Assembly: GCF_014645695.1 (NCBI RefSeq)
Contig: NZ_BMMF01000011.1
Coordinates: forward strand, 62,001 to 126,000
Direction of reading: 5' to 3'
Length of the DNA: 64,000 nt
Source of the DNA: Salinarimonas ramus
GTDB lineage: Bacteria; Pseudomonadota; Alphaproteobacteria; Rhizobiales; Beijerinckiaceae
The notes beneath the pieces were generated by a model, which had not been told where the DNA came from, searched no databases, and saw only the letters and a program-made list of their open reading frames with translations. The position numbers and the translations under genes were made by a program. Numbering within the stretch: the stretch's first letter is position 1; the number at the start of each line of letters is the position of its first letter. This document shows, one piece after another, positions 51,952 to 59,383 of this stretch.

Positions 51952-52167
51952 TCAGCGCGCGTTCGTGCGGTAGAAGGTCAGGACGTGCTCGGTCTCGCGA
52001 TAGCGCGGGGCGCGGCGGTCCATGGGGGCGGTGAGCGCCTGCGCCTCCTGCGCGCCGCCCAGCACGGGAGCCGCCGCTGCGGCCGGGGCCAGGGCGAGGC
52101 CCCTGAGGATCGTGCGGCGTTCGGGTCTCTCGGGGCCCTGTTTCCGGTCGACCTCGCGCTCCGCCAT
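51952..52167 (-). CDS. FDH-associated twin-arginine micro-protein 2
   Basis: A 71-residue paralogue of the Tat micro-protein before FDH cluster 1. The ATG at 52167 follows GAGGAGG at 6-7 nt; an upstream in-frame ATG lacks a ribosome site. The twin-arginine motif is ERRTILRGLALAPAA, then the Tat helix and the conserved tail RYRETEHVLTFYRTN. It is 11 bp upstream of the second alpha gene, so both FDH clusters have the same order: micro-protein, alpha, beta, gamma. Confidence 0.85.
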   Translation of the reverse strand: MAEREVDRKQGPERPERRTILRGLALAPAAAAAPVLGGAQEAQALTAPMDRRAPRYRETEHVLTFYRTNAR

Positions 52168-52320
52168 GGCATCCTCCTCGACATTCATGCCGAAGGCCAA
52201 GGCGCGAAGGCCGATCGAGGTTCCACGAGAAAGCCGGCGGAGCCGCTCAGGCGGCGCTGCACGGAGCGCGTCGGGAGGGTCGAGGCACGAGGCCCCGCGC
52301 CGGTTCGCCGCCCGCTCGCG

Positions 52321-52665
52321 TCAGCGCCCCAGCGCGCGGTCGATGGCGGCCGAGAGCTGCGCCTGATCGTAGGGCTTGGGCAGGGTCGGCAGCGTCTCGC
52401 CGTCCGGCGCCGCGCCGTAGCCGGTGGCGAGGATCACCGGCAGGCCGGGCCGCTCGGTCGCGAGCTCGCGGGCGAGCTCGACGCCCGTCATGCCGGGCAT
52501 TGACTGATCCGTGACGACGAGGTCGAGATCCGCGCGCTCGGCGACGATCGCGAGCGCCTCGCGACCCGAATGCGCGGTGAGGACGACGTGTCCGAGATCC
52601 TCGATCAGGTCGGCGGAGCCCATGGCGGTGAGGGCGTCGTCGTCGACGAGGAGGATGGTGGGCAT
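52321..52665 (-). CDS. Single-domain response regulator (CheY-like)
   Basis: A 114-residue receiver-only protein with acidic residues in LLVDDDALTAMGS, phospho-acceptor Asp53 in LVVTDQSMPGMTG and the conserved lysine in PTLPKPYDQAQL. No output domain is present. It lies about 95 bp downstream of the LOV hybrid kinase gene in the same direction and may be its phospho-partner or a phosphate sink, as with LovR in related bacteria. That pairing is inference. Confidence 0.88.
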   Translation of the reverse strand: MPTILLVDDDALTAMGSADLIEDLGHVVLTAHSGREALAIVAERADLDLVVTDQSMPGMTGVELARELATERPGLPVILATGYGAAPDGETLPTLPKPYDQAQLSAAIDRALGR

Positions 52666-52760
52666 GGACGTGTCTGCTCCGTTACGAACGTGGCCGTAGC
52701 GTCAACGCGCGAGAGCCGAGGCGGGTCCCGAGGACGCGTGGCGCATGGATCGAGAGGGCT

Positions 52761-54413
52761 CTAGCCCACTCCCGTCGGTCCGTCGAGGACCCGTCGCACC
52801 ATGCGCACGAGCTCGGACCGGCGATAGGGCTTGTCGAGCACGTCGAACTCCGCGCCGCCGGCGTCCCGGCGCTCGAGAGAGGCCTCGGCATAGCCCGTGG
52901 TGAGCAGGATGCGCAGCTTCGGGCGGCGCCGGCGCGCCTCGCGGGCGAGCATGACGCCGTTCATGCCGCCGGGCATGATCAGGTCAGAGAACAGCAGGTC
53001 CACGCCCCGCGTGCCGTCGAGGACGTCGAGCGCCTCGCGGGCGTTCGCGGCGCGCAGGATCGTGTAGCCGAAATCGGAGAGGATGCTCTCGGCGAGATCG
53101 GCGACCTCGATGCGGTCGTCGACGACGAGGATCGTCTCCGAGCCGCCGTCCTGGTCGCGCATGCGCACGCCCGTCATCCCGCGCGGGCGCGCGGCGTCGA
53201 TCGTGTCCTCGTCCGCCGCGGCGGGGAAGTAGAGCCGCACCGTCGTGCCCTGGCCGACCTCGGAATAGATCCGCGCCGCCCCGCCGGACTGGCGCATGAA
53301 GCCGTAGACCATGGAGAGGCCCAGCCCCGTGCCCTTGCCCTCCTCCTTGGTGGTGAAGAACGGGTCCATCACCCGCATCGCCACCTCCGGCGCCATGCCG
53401 CTTCCGGTATCGGTGATGGCGATCGCGGCGTAGCGCCCGCCGGGGATGTTGCCGAAGGCGGCCTCGTCGCCCGGCGCGATTTCGCGGTTCCGCGTCTCGA
53501 TGATGACGCGCCCGCCCTCGGGCATGGCGTCACGGGCGTTGATGAGGATGTTGAGGAGCGCGACCTCCGCCTGGACCGCGTCGAGACGCGCGTTCCACAG
53601 ATCGGGCGCGAGCTTCTTCTCCACCGTGATCGCGTCGCCGAGCGTGCGCGTCGCCATCTCGGAGAGCGTCTCGACGAGCTCGTTGAGGCTCACCACGCGC
53701 CCCTCGAGCCGCTGCTTGCGCGCGAAGGCGAGGAGCTGCTGCGTCAGCGTGGTGGCGCGGTCGGAGGCGACCTTTATCTGCGCGATCGCGCGCGCCATCT
53801 TGGCCGGCGCGTCCGGCAGGAGGGCGAGCTGGCCCTCCAGGATCTCGGTGTAGCCGCTCACGACCTGGAGCAGGTTGTTGAAGTCGTGCGCGATGCCGCC
53901 CGTGAGCTGGCCCAGCGCCTCCATCTTCTGCGACTGGCGCAGCGCGTCCTCCGCGTCGCGTCGGCGCGAGACGTCGAGCTGCGAGCCGAAGAAATACACG
54001 ATCTCGCCGACCTCGTTGTAGACCGGCGAGACGAAGAGCGCGTTCCAGAAGGCCGAGCCGTTCTTGCGGTAGTTGAGGATCTCGACGGCGACGTCGCGCT
54101 GCTCGGCCACCGCGCGGCGCACCTCGTCGATGGTCTCGGGATCGGTCTCGGGGCCCTGCAGGAAGCGACAATTGCGCCCGACGATCTCCTCCATCGCGTA
54201 GCCGGTCATGTGCGAGAAGGCGCGATTGCAGAAGACGATCGGGTTGTCCCGCTGGCGCGGATCCGTGACGATCATCGGCATGCGCGTCTTCTCGACGGCG
54301 GCGAAGAAGATGTCGGAGTGGCGATCCTGAACGCCTTCCCCGATGGACGAGCCGCTGCGCGAGATCTTCGAGGGCGGCCCTTCGGGCAGGGGATTTCTGT
54401 CGTCGGTACTCAC
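52761..54413 (-). CDS. LOV-domain blue-light hybrid histidine kinase
   Basis: A 550-residue hybrid kinase. The LOV/PAS domain (about 35-150) contains the flavin-adduct motif [12 protein letters not shown] with photoactive Cys82, plus [11 protein letters not shown] and [10 protein letters not shown] with the flavin-contacting Asn and Gln. The HisKA domain has His176 in [14 protein letters not shown]. The HATPase has [25 protein letters not shown] and [13 protein letters not shown]-terminal receiver domain (about 425-545) has [11 protein letters not shown] and [10 protein letters not shown]. The architecture matches LOV-HK-REC photoreceptors such as that of Pseudomonas syringae. Output partners are unknown; the stand-alone receiver next door is a candidate. 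Confidence 0.93.
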   Translation of the reverse strand: MSTDDRNPLPEGPPSKISRSGSSIGEGVQDRHSDIFFAAVEKTRMPMIVTDPRQRDNPIVFCNRAFSHMTGYAMEEIVGRNCRFLQGPETDPETIDEVRRAVAEQRDVAVEILNYRKNGSAFWNALFVSPVYNEVGEIVYFFGSQLDVSRRRDAEDALRQSQKMEALGQLTGGIAHDFNNLLQVVSGYTEILEGQLALLPDAPAKMARAIAQIKVASDRATTLTQQLLAFARKQRLEGRVVSLNELVETLSEMATRTLGDAITVEKKLAPDLWNARLDAVQAEVALLNILINARDAMPEGGRVIIETRNREIAPGDEAAFGNIPGGRYAAIAITDTGSGMAPEVAMRVMDPFFTTKEEGKGTGLGLSMVYGFMRQSGGAARIYSEVGQGTTVRLYFPAAADEDTIDAARPRGMTGVRMRDQDGGSETILVVDDRIEVADLAESILSDFGYTILRAANAREALDVLDGTRGVDLLFSDLIMPGGMNGVMLAREARRRRPKLRILLTTGYAEASLERRDAGGAEFDVLDKPYRRSELVRMVRRVLDGPTGVG

Positions 54414-54562
54414 TGAGGTCTCCCGCAGGGGCGCCGACCCCTGCCCAGGCTATAGCGCAGGAGACGCACGTCGATAAAGCCGGCCACTTAGCGTGAAAAC
54501 GCGCGCCGTCGAGTGGCGTCGCGAAACGGGCATTTTCGCCCGTGCACGGGAACCTTTTCCGC

Positions 54563-54793
54563 TCAGCCGCCGCCGGGATCGGTGTCTATCCCGCGGCGGC
54601 TGCGCCCCGGCAGCGCACCGGTGCCCGGCGTCGCATCCGGATTGACGAGGTCGGGCCGATCGTGCGGGCCGGCGGGAGGCGGCGGCTCGCGCTCGGGACG
54701 CGCGTCCTCGCGGCGCTGCGTGGTGCGCTCTCCGGCTTCCTCGCGGGGGTGCTTCTCGGGAGGCGTGCTCCCCTCTTTGCGCTCGTCGCCCAT
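54563..54793 (-). CDS. Small hydrophilic proline/arginine-rich protein (76 aa)
   Basis: From the ATG at 54793, with GGAGGAG about 5 nt upstream, the protein reads MGDERKEGSTPPEKHPREEA. It stays highly charged and proline-rich to the end (NPDATPGTGALPGRSRRG). The composition predicts an unstructured protein. No membrane span, cysteine or known motif is seen. It lies between the LOV kinase and the ACT-domain gene, on the same strand. Confidence is moderate because the composition is also what GC-rich noncoding frames give, but the ribosome site is good. Confidence 0.55.
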   Translation of the reverse strand: MGDERKEGSTPPEKHPREEAGERTTQRREDARPEREPPPPAGPHDRPDLVNPDATPGTGALPGRSRRGIDTDPGGG

Positions 54794-54844
54794 GATCTCC
54801 TCCAGCGTGCTGGAACAACGCACGAGGAGCTCTGGCGTTCGCGC

Positions 54845-55366
54845 CTATTCCGCTTCGCGCAGCACGATCTCGGCCATGATGTCGAGACCGATGGCCTCGA
54901 GGTCGTCGCGCAGCGCGCTCGCGCTGACGCCGTCGGGCAGCACGATGCGGGCCTTGGCCGAGAACAGCGCGTCCCCCGACATGGAGCCGACGAACACCTC
55001 CGTCTCCAGCTCGTCGATGCTCACGTGGCGCGCGGCGAGCCGATCGGCGATGTCGCGCACGATGCCGGGATGATCCGCGCAGGTGAGCTCGAGCACGGCC
55101 GCCTGTCCCTGCGGGGCGGGCTGCTCCGCCGAGCGGCGGGCGAGCGCGGTGATCCCCTCCTCGGCGAGATCGGCGAGGGCCTGCTCGAGCGCGGGCAGCG
55201 CCTCCTCCGGCAGGGCCACGCGCACGATGCCGGCGAAGGAGCCGCCGAGCCGCGCCATCGACGAATCGATCCAGTTGCCGCCCTGCGCCGCGACGATGGC
55301 GGAGAGGCGCTTCACCAGCCCCGGCCGATCCTGCGCGACGACGCTGATGACGATCTCGACGCTCAC
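54845..55366 (-). CDS. ACT-domain protein (GcvR-like)
   Basis: A 173-residue protein with two ACT domains: MSVEIVISVVAQDRPGLVKR at the N-terminus, and LELTCADHPGIVRDIADRLA from about residue 90. Both have the D-R/H-P-G ligand-binding turn. This is the layout of GcvR, the glycine cleavage system repressor-associated protein. No DNA-binding domain is present. It could sense glycine or another amino acid; the local neighbours give no pathway link. Confidence 0.85.
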   Translation of the reverse strand: MSVEIVISVVAQDRPGLVKRLSAIVAAQGGNWIDSSMARLGGSFAGIVRVALPEEALPALEQALADLAEEGITALARRSAEQPAPQGQAAVLELTCADHPGIVRDIADRLAARHVSIDELETEVFVGSMSGDALFSAKARIVLPDGVSASALRDDLEAIGLDIMAEIVLREAE

Positions 55367-55440
55367 GCTCGTTCCTCCCGCTCTCGTTGCCCCGAAGACG
55401 AGCCGGGCCGCGCGCCCGTGTCAACCCGAACGAGCGGGCC

Positions 55441-55510
55441 AATAGTCCAGCTTTGAGCTGTTCTAATTCCAAGCTATTGATTTCAATGATGTTTTTTCTT
55501 GACCCCCGGG
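55441..55510. promoter_or_regulatory. AT-rich divergent regulatory region
   Basis: Between the ACT-domain gene and the plus-strand hypothetical gene lies an AT-rich stretch unlike its surroundings. It contains AGCTT and AAGCT arms (about 55449-55475), the dyad ATTGATTTCAAT and a T-run at 55492-55497. It probably carries the promoter for the gene starting at 55582; no consensus was identified with confidence. Confidence 0.35.
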
Positions 55511-55581
55511 TCGCATCCGGCAAAGTGCGCAGGGAGAACAGTCCGAGCCCGGGCCTTGAACCCGGCGGTTGGAGAGACCCG

Positions 55582-56103
55582 ATGACCCTTCGTTTCGACC
55601 CCGCGCTCGCCCGCGGCGACGGCCCCGTGCCGGCCCGCCGCGCGGATCTCCTGCCGGCCGGCGCCGCGGACGCGGCCGAGATCGCCTGCGACGCGCCCTG
55701 CCCGCGCGCCCGCGCCGAGGCCCGCCTCGTCGGCGAGATCTGTGCGGACGCGCCGGCGCGCCTGGCTCTCGCTGTCGCCCGCTACGTGGCGGCCGCGCGG
55801 GCGACGGGGGAGACGGATTGCATCGAGGCGGCCTTCGCGGAGGCGGAAGCGACGCTGCCGGCCGAAGAGGCGAGCCTCCTCGTCGGCGCGCTGGCGGGGC
55901 TGGTGCGTGCGCTCGAGGCCGAGAGCGGGCGGGCGCTCTCCATGCTGCCGGCCTCGTGCTGCCGCGCCAGCGCCGACGAGACGCGTCTCGCCGGGCTCGT
56001 CTCGGCGCATCGCGCCGGGAGGGCGGCCGATGTCGCGCAGGGGCGCGTCGGGCGCACGGCGCGTTCGGTCGCCGCTCTGCTCGGCCCGGAGATCGTGGGA
56101 TGA
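55582..56103 (+). CDS. Hypothetical protein (173 aa), coupled to the next gene
   Basis: From ATG 55582 (GGAGAG just upstream) the protein begins MTLRFDPALARGDGPVPARR and is alanine-rich and helical, with four to five cysteines (EIACDAPCPRAR, LVGEICADAP, LPASCCRASADE). No signal peptide or membrane span is evident. Its stop overlaps the next start by ATGA. The family is not recognised. An earlier in-frame start near 55387 would translate through the AT-rich promoter region and is rejected. Confidence 0.55.
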   Translation: MTLRFDPALARGDGPVPARRADLLPAGAADAAEIACDAPCPRARAEARLVGEICADAPARLALAVARYVAAARATGETDCIEAAFAEAEATLPAEEASLLVGALAGLVRALEAESGRALSMLPASCCRASADETRLAGLVSAHRAGRAADVAQGRVGRTARSVAALLGPEIVG

Positions 56104-56345
56104 GCGCGTTCGAGGGCATGTACACGCAGGCCGACCTCTCGGCCGCCCGCCGCCGCGCGCGCCTCGCCCGCGAGAAGGCCCAGCGCTATCGCGGCACCTC
56201 GGCCCAGATGCGCCGCAAGCTCGAGGCCCGCGCCGCCATGGCCGAGACGGAGGCGAACCTCATCGCCTACGCGCTCGGCGAGGACGACCCGCCGGCGCGA
56301 CCGCGATCCCACGAGCTCGCCGCCGCCTCTCCTCCTTCCCTGTAG
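56100..56345 (+). CDS. Hypothetical helical basic protein (81 aa) ending in a repeat
   Basis: It starts MSAFEGMYTQADLSAARRRA and is dominated by charged helix (RLAREKAQRYRGTSAQMRRK, LEARAAMAETEANLIAYALG), probably a coiled coil. The ATG overlaps the preceding stop (ATGA). The last residues (SPPSL) and the TAG stop come from the interspersed repeat that begins here, so the C-terminus was probably altered or truncated when the repeat arrived. The function is unknown. Confidence 0.55.
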   Translation: MSAFEGMYTQADLSAARRRARLAREKAQRYRGTSAQMRRKLEARAAMAETEANLIAYALGEDDPPARPRSHELAAASPPSL

Positions 56346-56480
56346 GGGAAGGTGGCGCGCCGCGAAGCGGCGTGACGGATGGGGCACGCCGAAGGCGTGT
56401 TCGGCTTCGCCGAAGGGCAGGGTGCGTCGCTCGCGGGCGTCGGACCCCACCCATGGCTCGCTTCGCGAGCGTTTTCCTCC
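56332..56480. repeat. Interspersed palindromic repeat copy
   Basis: It begins with the same TCCTTCCCTGTAGGGGAAGG followed by TGGCGCGCCGCGAAGCGGCG as the right arm of the 41879-42067 element. It continues through GACGGATGGGGCACGCCG and further hairpins (CGAAGGCGTG/GGCTTCGCCGAAG, GCTCGCTTCGCGAGC). It lies between converging genes and overlaps the 3' end of the 81-aa gene. It is noncoding and REP/MITE-like. Confidence 0.72.
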
Positions 56481-56506
56481 CCGGCAGGGCGGGGGCGAGA
56501 CCGGCC

Positions 56507-56992
56507 TCAGAGCTGGCCGAGCATGGCCTCGGCGCCGGAGGCGTCGGCCTTGCCGGGGGCGTCCTCGACGTTGAGCGCCTTCACGACGCCGTCCTCGACG
56601 ATCATCGAGTAGCGCTTCGAGCGCAGGCCGAGCCCGAAGCCCGAGCCGTCGAGCTCGAGTCCGATGGCGCGGGCGAAGTCGCCGTTGCCGTCCGCGACGA
56701 ACTCGAGCTTGCCGTCGGCGCCGAGCGACTTCTCCCACGCGCCCATGACGAAGGGATCGTTCACCGAGGTCACCACGATCGCGTCCACTCCCTTCGCCTT
56801 GAGGGCGTCGGCATGGGTGATGTAGCCGGGCACGTGGTTGAGCGTGCAGGTGGGCGTATAGGCGCCGGGCACGGCGATCAGGACCACCTTGCGGCCCTCG
56901 AACACCGCCTGCGAGGTGCGCTGGACGGGCCCGTCCGCCGACATGGCGCGGAAGGTCACCTCGGGCAGGCGGTCGCCGACCTTGATCGTCAT
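56507..56992 (-). CDS. Peroxiredoxin (Prx5/AhpE-type, glutaredoxin-like partner)
   Basis: A 161-residue peroxiredoxin starting MTIKVGDRLPEVTFRAMSAD. The peroxidatic Cys49 lies in VPGAYTPTCTLNHVPGYI, a P-x3-T-x2-C motif of the Prx5 class, with arginine in LRSKRYSMIVEDG. No resolving cysteine of typical 2-Cys enzymes is seen, so an external thiol (glutathione/glutaredoxin) is likely. It reduces H2O2 and alkyl hydroperoxides in the cytoplasm. It is transcribed divergently from the OpgC-like gene. Confidence 0.93.
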   Translation of the reverse strand: MTIKVGDRLPEVTFRAMSADGPVQRTSQAVFEGRKVVLIAVPGAYTPTCTLNHVPGYITHADALKAKGVDAIVVTSVNDPFVMGAWEKSLGADGKLEFVADGNGDFARAIGLELDGSGFGLGLRSKRYSMIVEDGVVKALNVEDAPGKADASGAEAMLGQL

Positions 56993-57205
56993 GGTTCGTC
57001 GTCTCCGTGAATGGGGCGCCCGCTCGTCGGCGGGTCGAGGAGGTAACTAGGGCATTTCGCGCCGGCGTGCATGCCCTTCCTTCGCTGGAGCACGTCGTGC
57101 GCGTGAGGCGAGCGCGCCACCTCGCAGGATCGTGACCCGACGAGGCGGCGATCGCGTATAGAACACGAACCGCCCGCGCGAGGCCCGCCGCCGGACGAGG
57201 ATGCC

Positions 57206-58402
57206 ATGAAAGACACCCACGCCCCGCCGCCGGGAGCGCCCCCGACGGTACCGCGCCCGCGCGACCTGCGCCTCGACGTGTTCCGGGGCCTGGGCATGAT
57301 CATCATCATGATCTCCCATATCCCCTGGAACCTGTGGTCGAACTGGATCCCGGCCCGGTACGGCTTCTCGGACGCCACCGAGATGTTCGTGTTCATGTCC
57401 GGCATGGCCTCGGCCATCGCCTTCGGCCGCGTGTTCGACAGGCAGGGCTTCGGCGTCGGCACGGCGCGGGTGGCGCAGCGGGTGTGGCAGATCTACTGGG
57501 TGCACCTGGCGATCTTCATGGTGCTGGCCACCCTCGTCGTCGTCATGGGTCCGATGCCCTTCGGCGACGAGACGTATGTCGAGCAGCTCAATCTCGTCCC
57601 CTTCTTCGAGGACACGGCGCGCAACCTCGTGGGGCTGATGACGCTCACCTACGTGCCGAACTATTTCGACATCCTGCCGATGTACCTCGTCATCCTGGCG
57701 ATGATGCCCCTCGTCGTCGGGCTGGCGCGGGCGAGCGTGCCGCTCGCGCTCGGCGTGCTCGTGGTGCTGTGGGCCTGCGCGCAGGCCCGGCTCCTCGACC
57801 TGCCGGCGGAGCCGTGGTCGGACCGGACCTGGTTCTTCAACCCCTTCGGCTGGCAGCTCCTGTTCTTCCTCGGCTTCTTCTGGATGCGCGGCGACCTGCC
57901 GGCGCCGCCCCGCGCGAGCCCGGCGCTCCTCGCCGCCTGCCTCGCCGTCGTCGTCGTCACCGTGCCCTTCGCCCATTGGCCGATCTACCAGTCCGTGGAC
58001 TGGGTCGGCGCCGGGCGCGAGGCGCTCGTGCCCTACCTGTCGAAGACGCGCTTGGGCATCCTGCGGCTCGTCCACTTCCTGGCGCTCGCCTACGTCGCGC
58101 TGTGGGTCGTGGACCGCTGGGGCGTCCTCTTGCGAAACGGCGTCGCGCGCGTTCTCGCCAAGGTGGGCCAGCAATCGCTCGCGGTCTTCGCGCTCGGCCT
58201 CGTGCTCTCGCGCGCGCTCGGGATCTATCTCGACTTCGCCGGCCGGGAGCCGGTGACCTATGCGATCGCCAACGTCACGGGCGTCGCGGTGCTCGTCGCG
58301 ACGGCCTACGTGGTCGGCTGGTTCAAGGCCTCGCCCTGGAAGCAGAAGGCGCCCGCCGCGACGCCGCCGCGGTCGAATCCGGCGCTCAGCCCCGCGGAAT
58401 GA
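57206..58402 (+). CDS. OpgC-family membrane acyltransferase
   Basis: A 398-residue polytopic protein with about ten transmembrane helices. N-terminal LRLDVFRGLGMIIIMISHIP gives the catalytic-type histidine of OpgC/acyltransferase-3 proteins. FSDATEMFVFMSGMASAIAF follows, then YVPNYFDILPMYLVILAMMP and FNPFGWQLLFFLGFFWMR, all OpgC family stretches. OpgC adds succinyl or similar groups to osmoregulated periplasmic glucans. No opgG/H gene is nearby, so the glucan link is by family only. Confidence 0.9.
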   Translation: MKDTHAPPPGAPPTVPRPRDLRLDVFRGLGMIIIMISHIPWNLWSNWIPARYGFSDATEMFVFMSGMASAIAFGRVFDRQGFGVGTARVAQRVWQIYWVHLAIFMVLATLVVVMGPMPFGDETYVEQLNLVPFFEDTARNLVGLMTLTYVPNYFDILPMYLVILAMMPLVVGLARASVPLALGVLVVLWACAQARLLDLPAEPWSDRTWFFNPFGWQLLFFLGFFWMRGDLPAPPRASPALLAACLAVVVVTVPFAHWPIYQSVDWVGAGREALVPYLSKTRLGILRLVHFLALAYVALWVVDRWGVLLRNGVARVLAKVGQQSLAVFALGLVLSRALGIYLDFAGREPVTYAIANVTGVAVLVATAYVVGWFKASPWKQKAPAATPPRSNPALSPAE

Positions 58403-58496
58403 GGCGCGGACCTCGCGTTTCGCCCGCGCGCTCCTTCCCAACGCCCGCACCTTGCCGCAGGATGGCGGCGGAGCGCGACGGAGTGCATGTGCCGCG

Positions 58497-59207
58497 ATGA
58501 CGAACCTGTTCGACCTGATGCGTGCCGCCCAGGGCGGCGCCGCCTTCGACAATTTCGCGACGAATCTCGGCCTCTCGACGGAGGAGACCCAGAAGGCGGT
58601 GGCGGCCCTCGTCCCCGCCTTCGCCATGGGGCTCCAGCGCTCGGCGGCGCGGCCGGAGGCGATGGACGCGCTCGCGCGGATGATGGCGAGCGGCGCCTTC
58701 GCCGGCGCCTGGCAGGACGCCGCCGCCGCCTTCGCCCCGCGCACCCGCGAGACCGGCTCGGACGCCGCCGCGACGCTCTTCGGCTCGCGCGAGCACGCGG
58801 CGCGCGTCGCAGACCAGGCGGCCGCCCTCTCCGGCGTCGCGGGGGAGGCGACGGGGCGCATGCTGCCGATCCTCGCCGCCATGCTGATGGACGGCATGGC
58901 CCGCATGGGCCCGCCCTCCGCCGAGAGCGCCGCCGCCAAGGAGCCGTCGCGCCGCGAGACGCCCCGCGCCTCGTCGGACGCCGCCGGCAACCCGTGGGAG
59001 GCGATGTTCGCCACGATGATGGGCGCACCGCCCAAGCCGGCGCCGGAGCCCGAGCCCTCCGCGCCCGAGCCCGAGAAGGACGCGCAGGCCGCCGCCGAGG
59101 ACGCCTTCGCCGCCATGCGCAAGATGATCGACGCCGGGCGCGAGATGCAGGACGCGCAGCTCGCCATGATCAAGGCGATGATGGACGGCTTCCTGGGCCG
59201 CAAGTGA
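58497..59207 (+). CDS. DUF937 domain-containing protein
   Basis: A 236-residue soluble protein. Residues 1-130 match DUF937 (MTNLFDLMRAAQGGAAFDNF, LGLSTEETQKAVAALVPAFA, MLPILAAMLMDGMARMG). A proline/glutamate-rich linker (APPKPAPEPEPSAPEPEK) and an amphipathic C-terminal helix (MIDAGREMQDAQLAMIKAMM) follow. The stop codon lies in the first unit of a 17-bp tandem repeat. The function of DUF937 is not established. Confidence 0.8.
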   Translation: MTNLFDLMRAAQGGAAFDNFATNLGLSTEETQKAVAALVPAFAMGLQRSAARPEAMDALARMMASGAFAGAWQDAAAAFAPRTRETGSDAAATLFGSREHAARVADQAAALSGVAGEATGRMLPILAAMLMDGMARMGPPSAESAAAKEPSRRETPRASSDAAGNPWEAMFATMMGAPPKPAPEPEPSAPEPEKDAQAAAEDAFAAMRKMIDAGREMQDAQLAMIKAMMDGFLGRK

Positions 59208-59250
59208 TCCTCGGGGTCAAGTGATCCTCGGGATTAAGTGATCCTCGGGG
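59202..59250 (+). repeat. 17-bp tandem repeat (about 3 units) at a gene end
   Basis: Three consecutive units of AAGTGATCCTCGGG(G/A)xx: 59202-59218, 59219-59235 and a partial unit 59236-59250. The first unit includes the last lysine codon and TGA stop of the DUF937 gene. A GAGCGAGCCTGCG direct repeat follows at about 59254-59285. No coding role is seen; slippage could change transcript length but not the protein. Confidence 0.8.
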
Positions 59251-59383
59251 CGCGAGCGAGCCTGCGCTGGTGAGCGAGCCTGCGGCCTGCGGCCATCCAC
59301 CTCTCCCGGGGCGAGGTGGCGCCGCGGCGCCGGCGCCTTACATCCTCGGAAAGAGAGTGACGGGAAGGACGACCGAGCGCCCG

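Noticed and set aside
48389-51973. Plus-strand 1194-codon open frame
   Set aside because: Antisense shadow of FDH alpha 2 with no recognisable motif.
59202-59250. CRISPR array
   Set aside because: The units are 17 bp and directly adjacent without spacers, and no cas gene is present.
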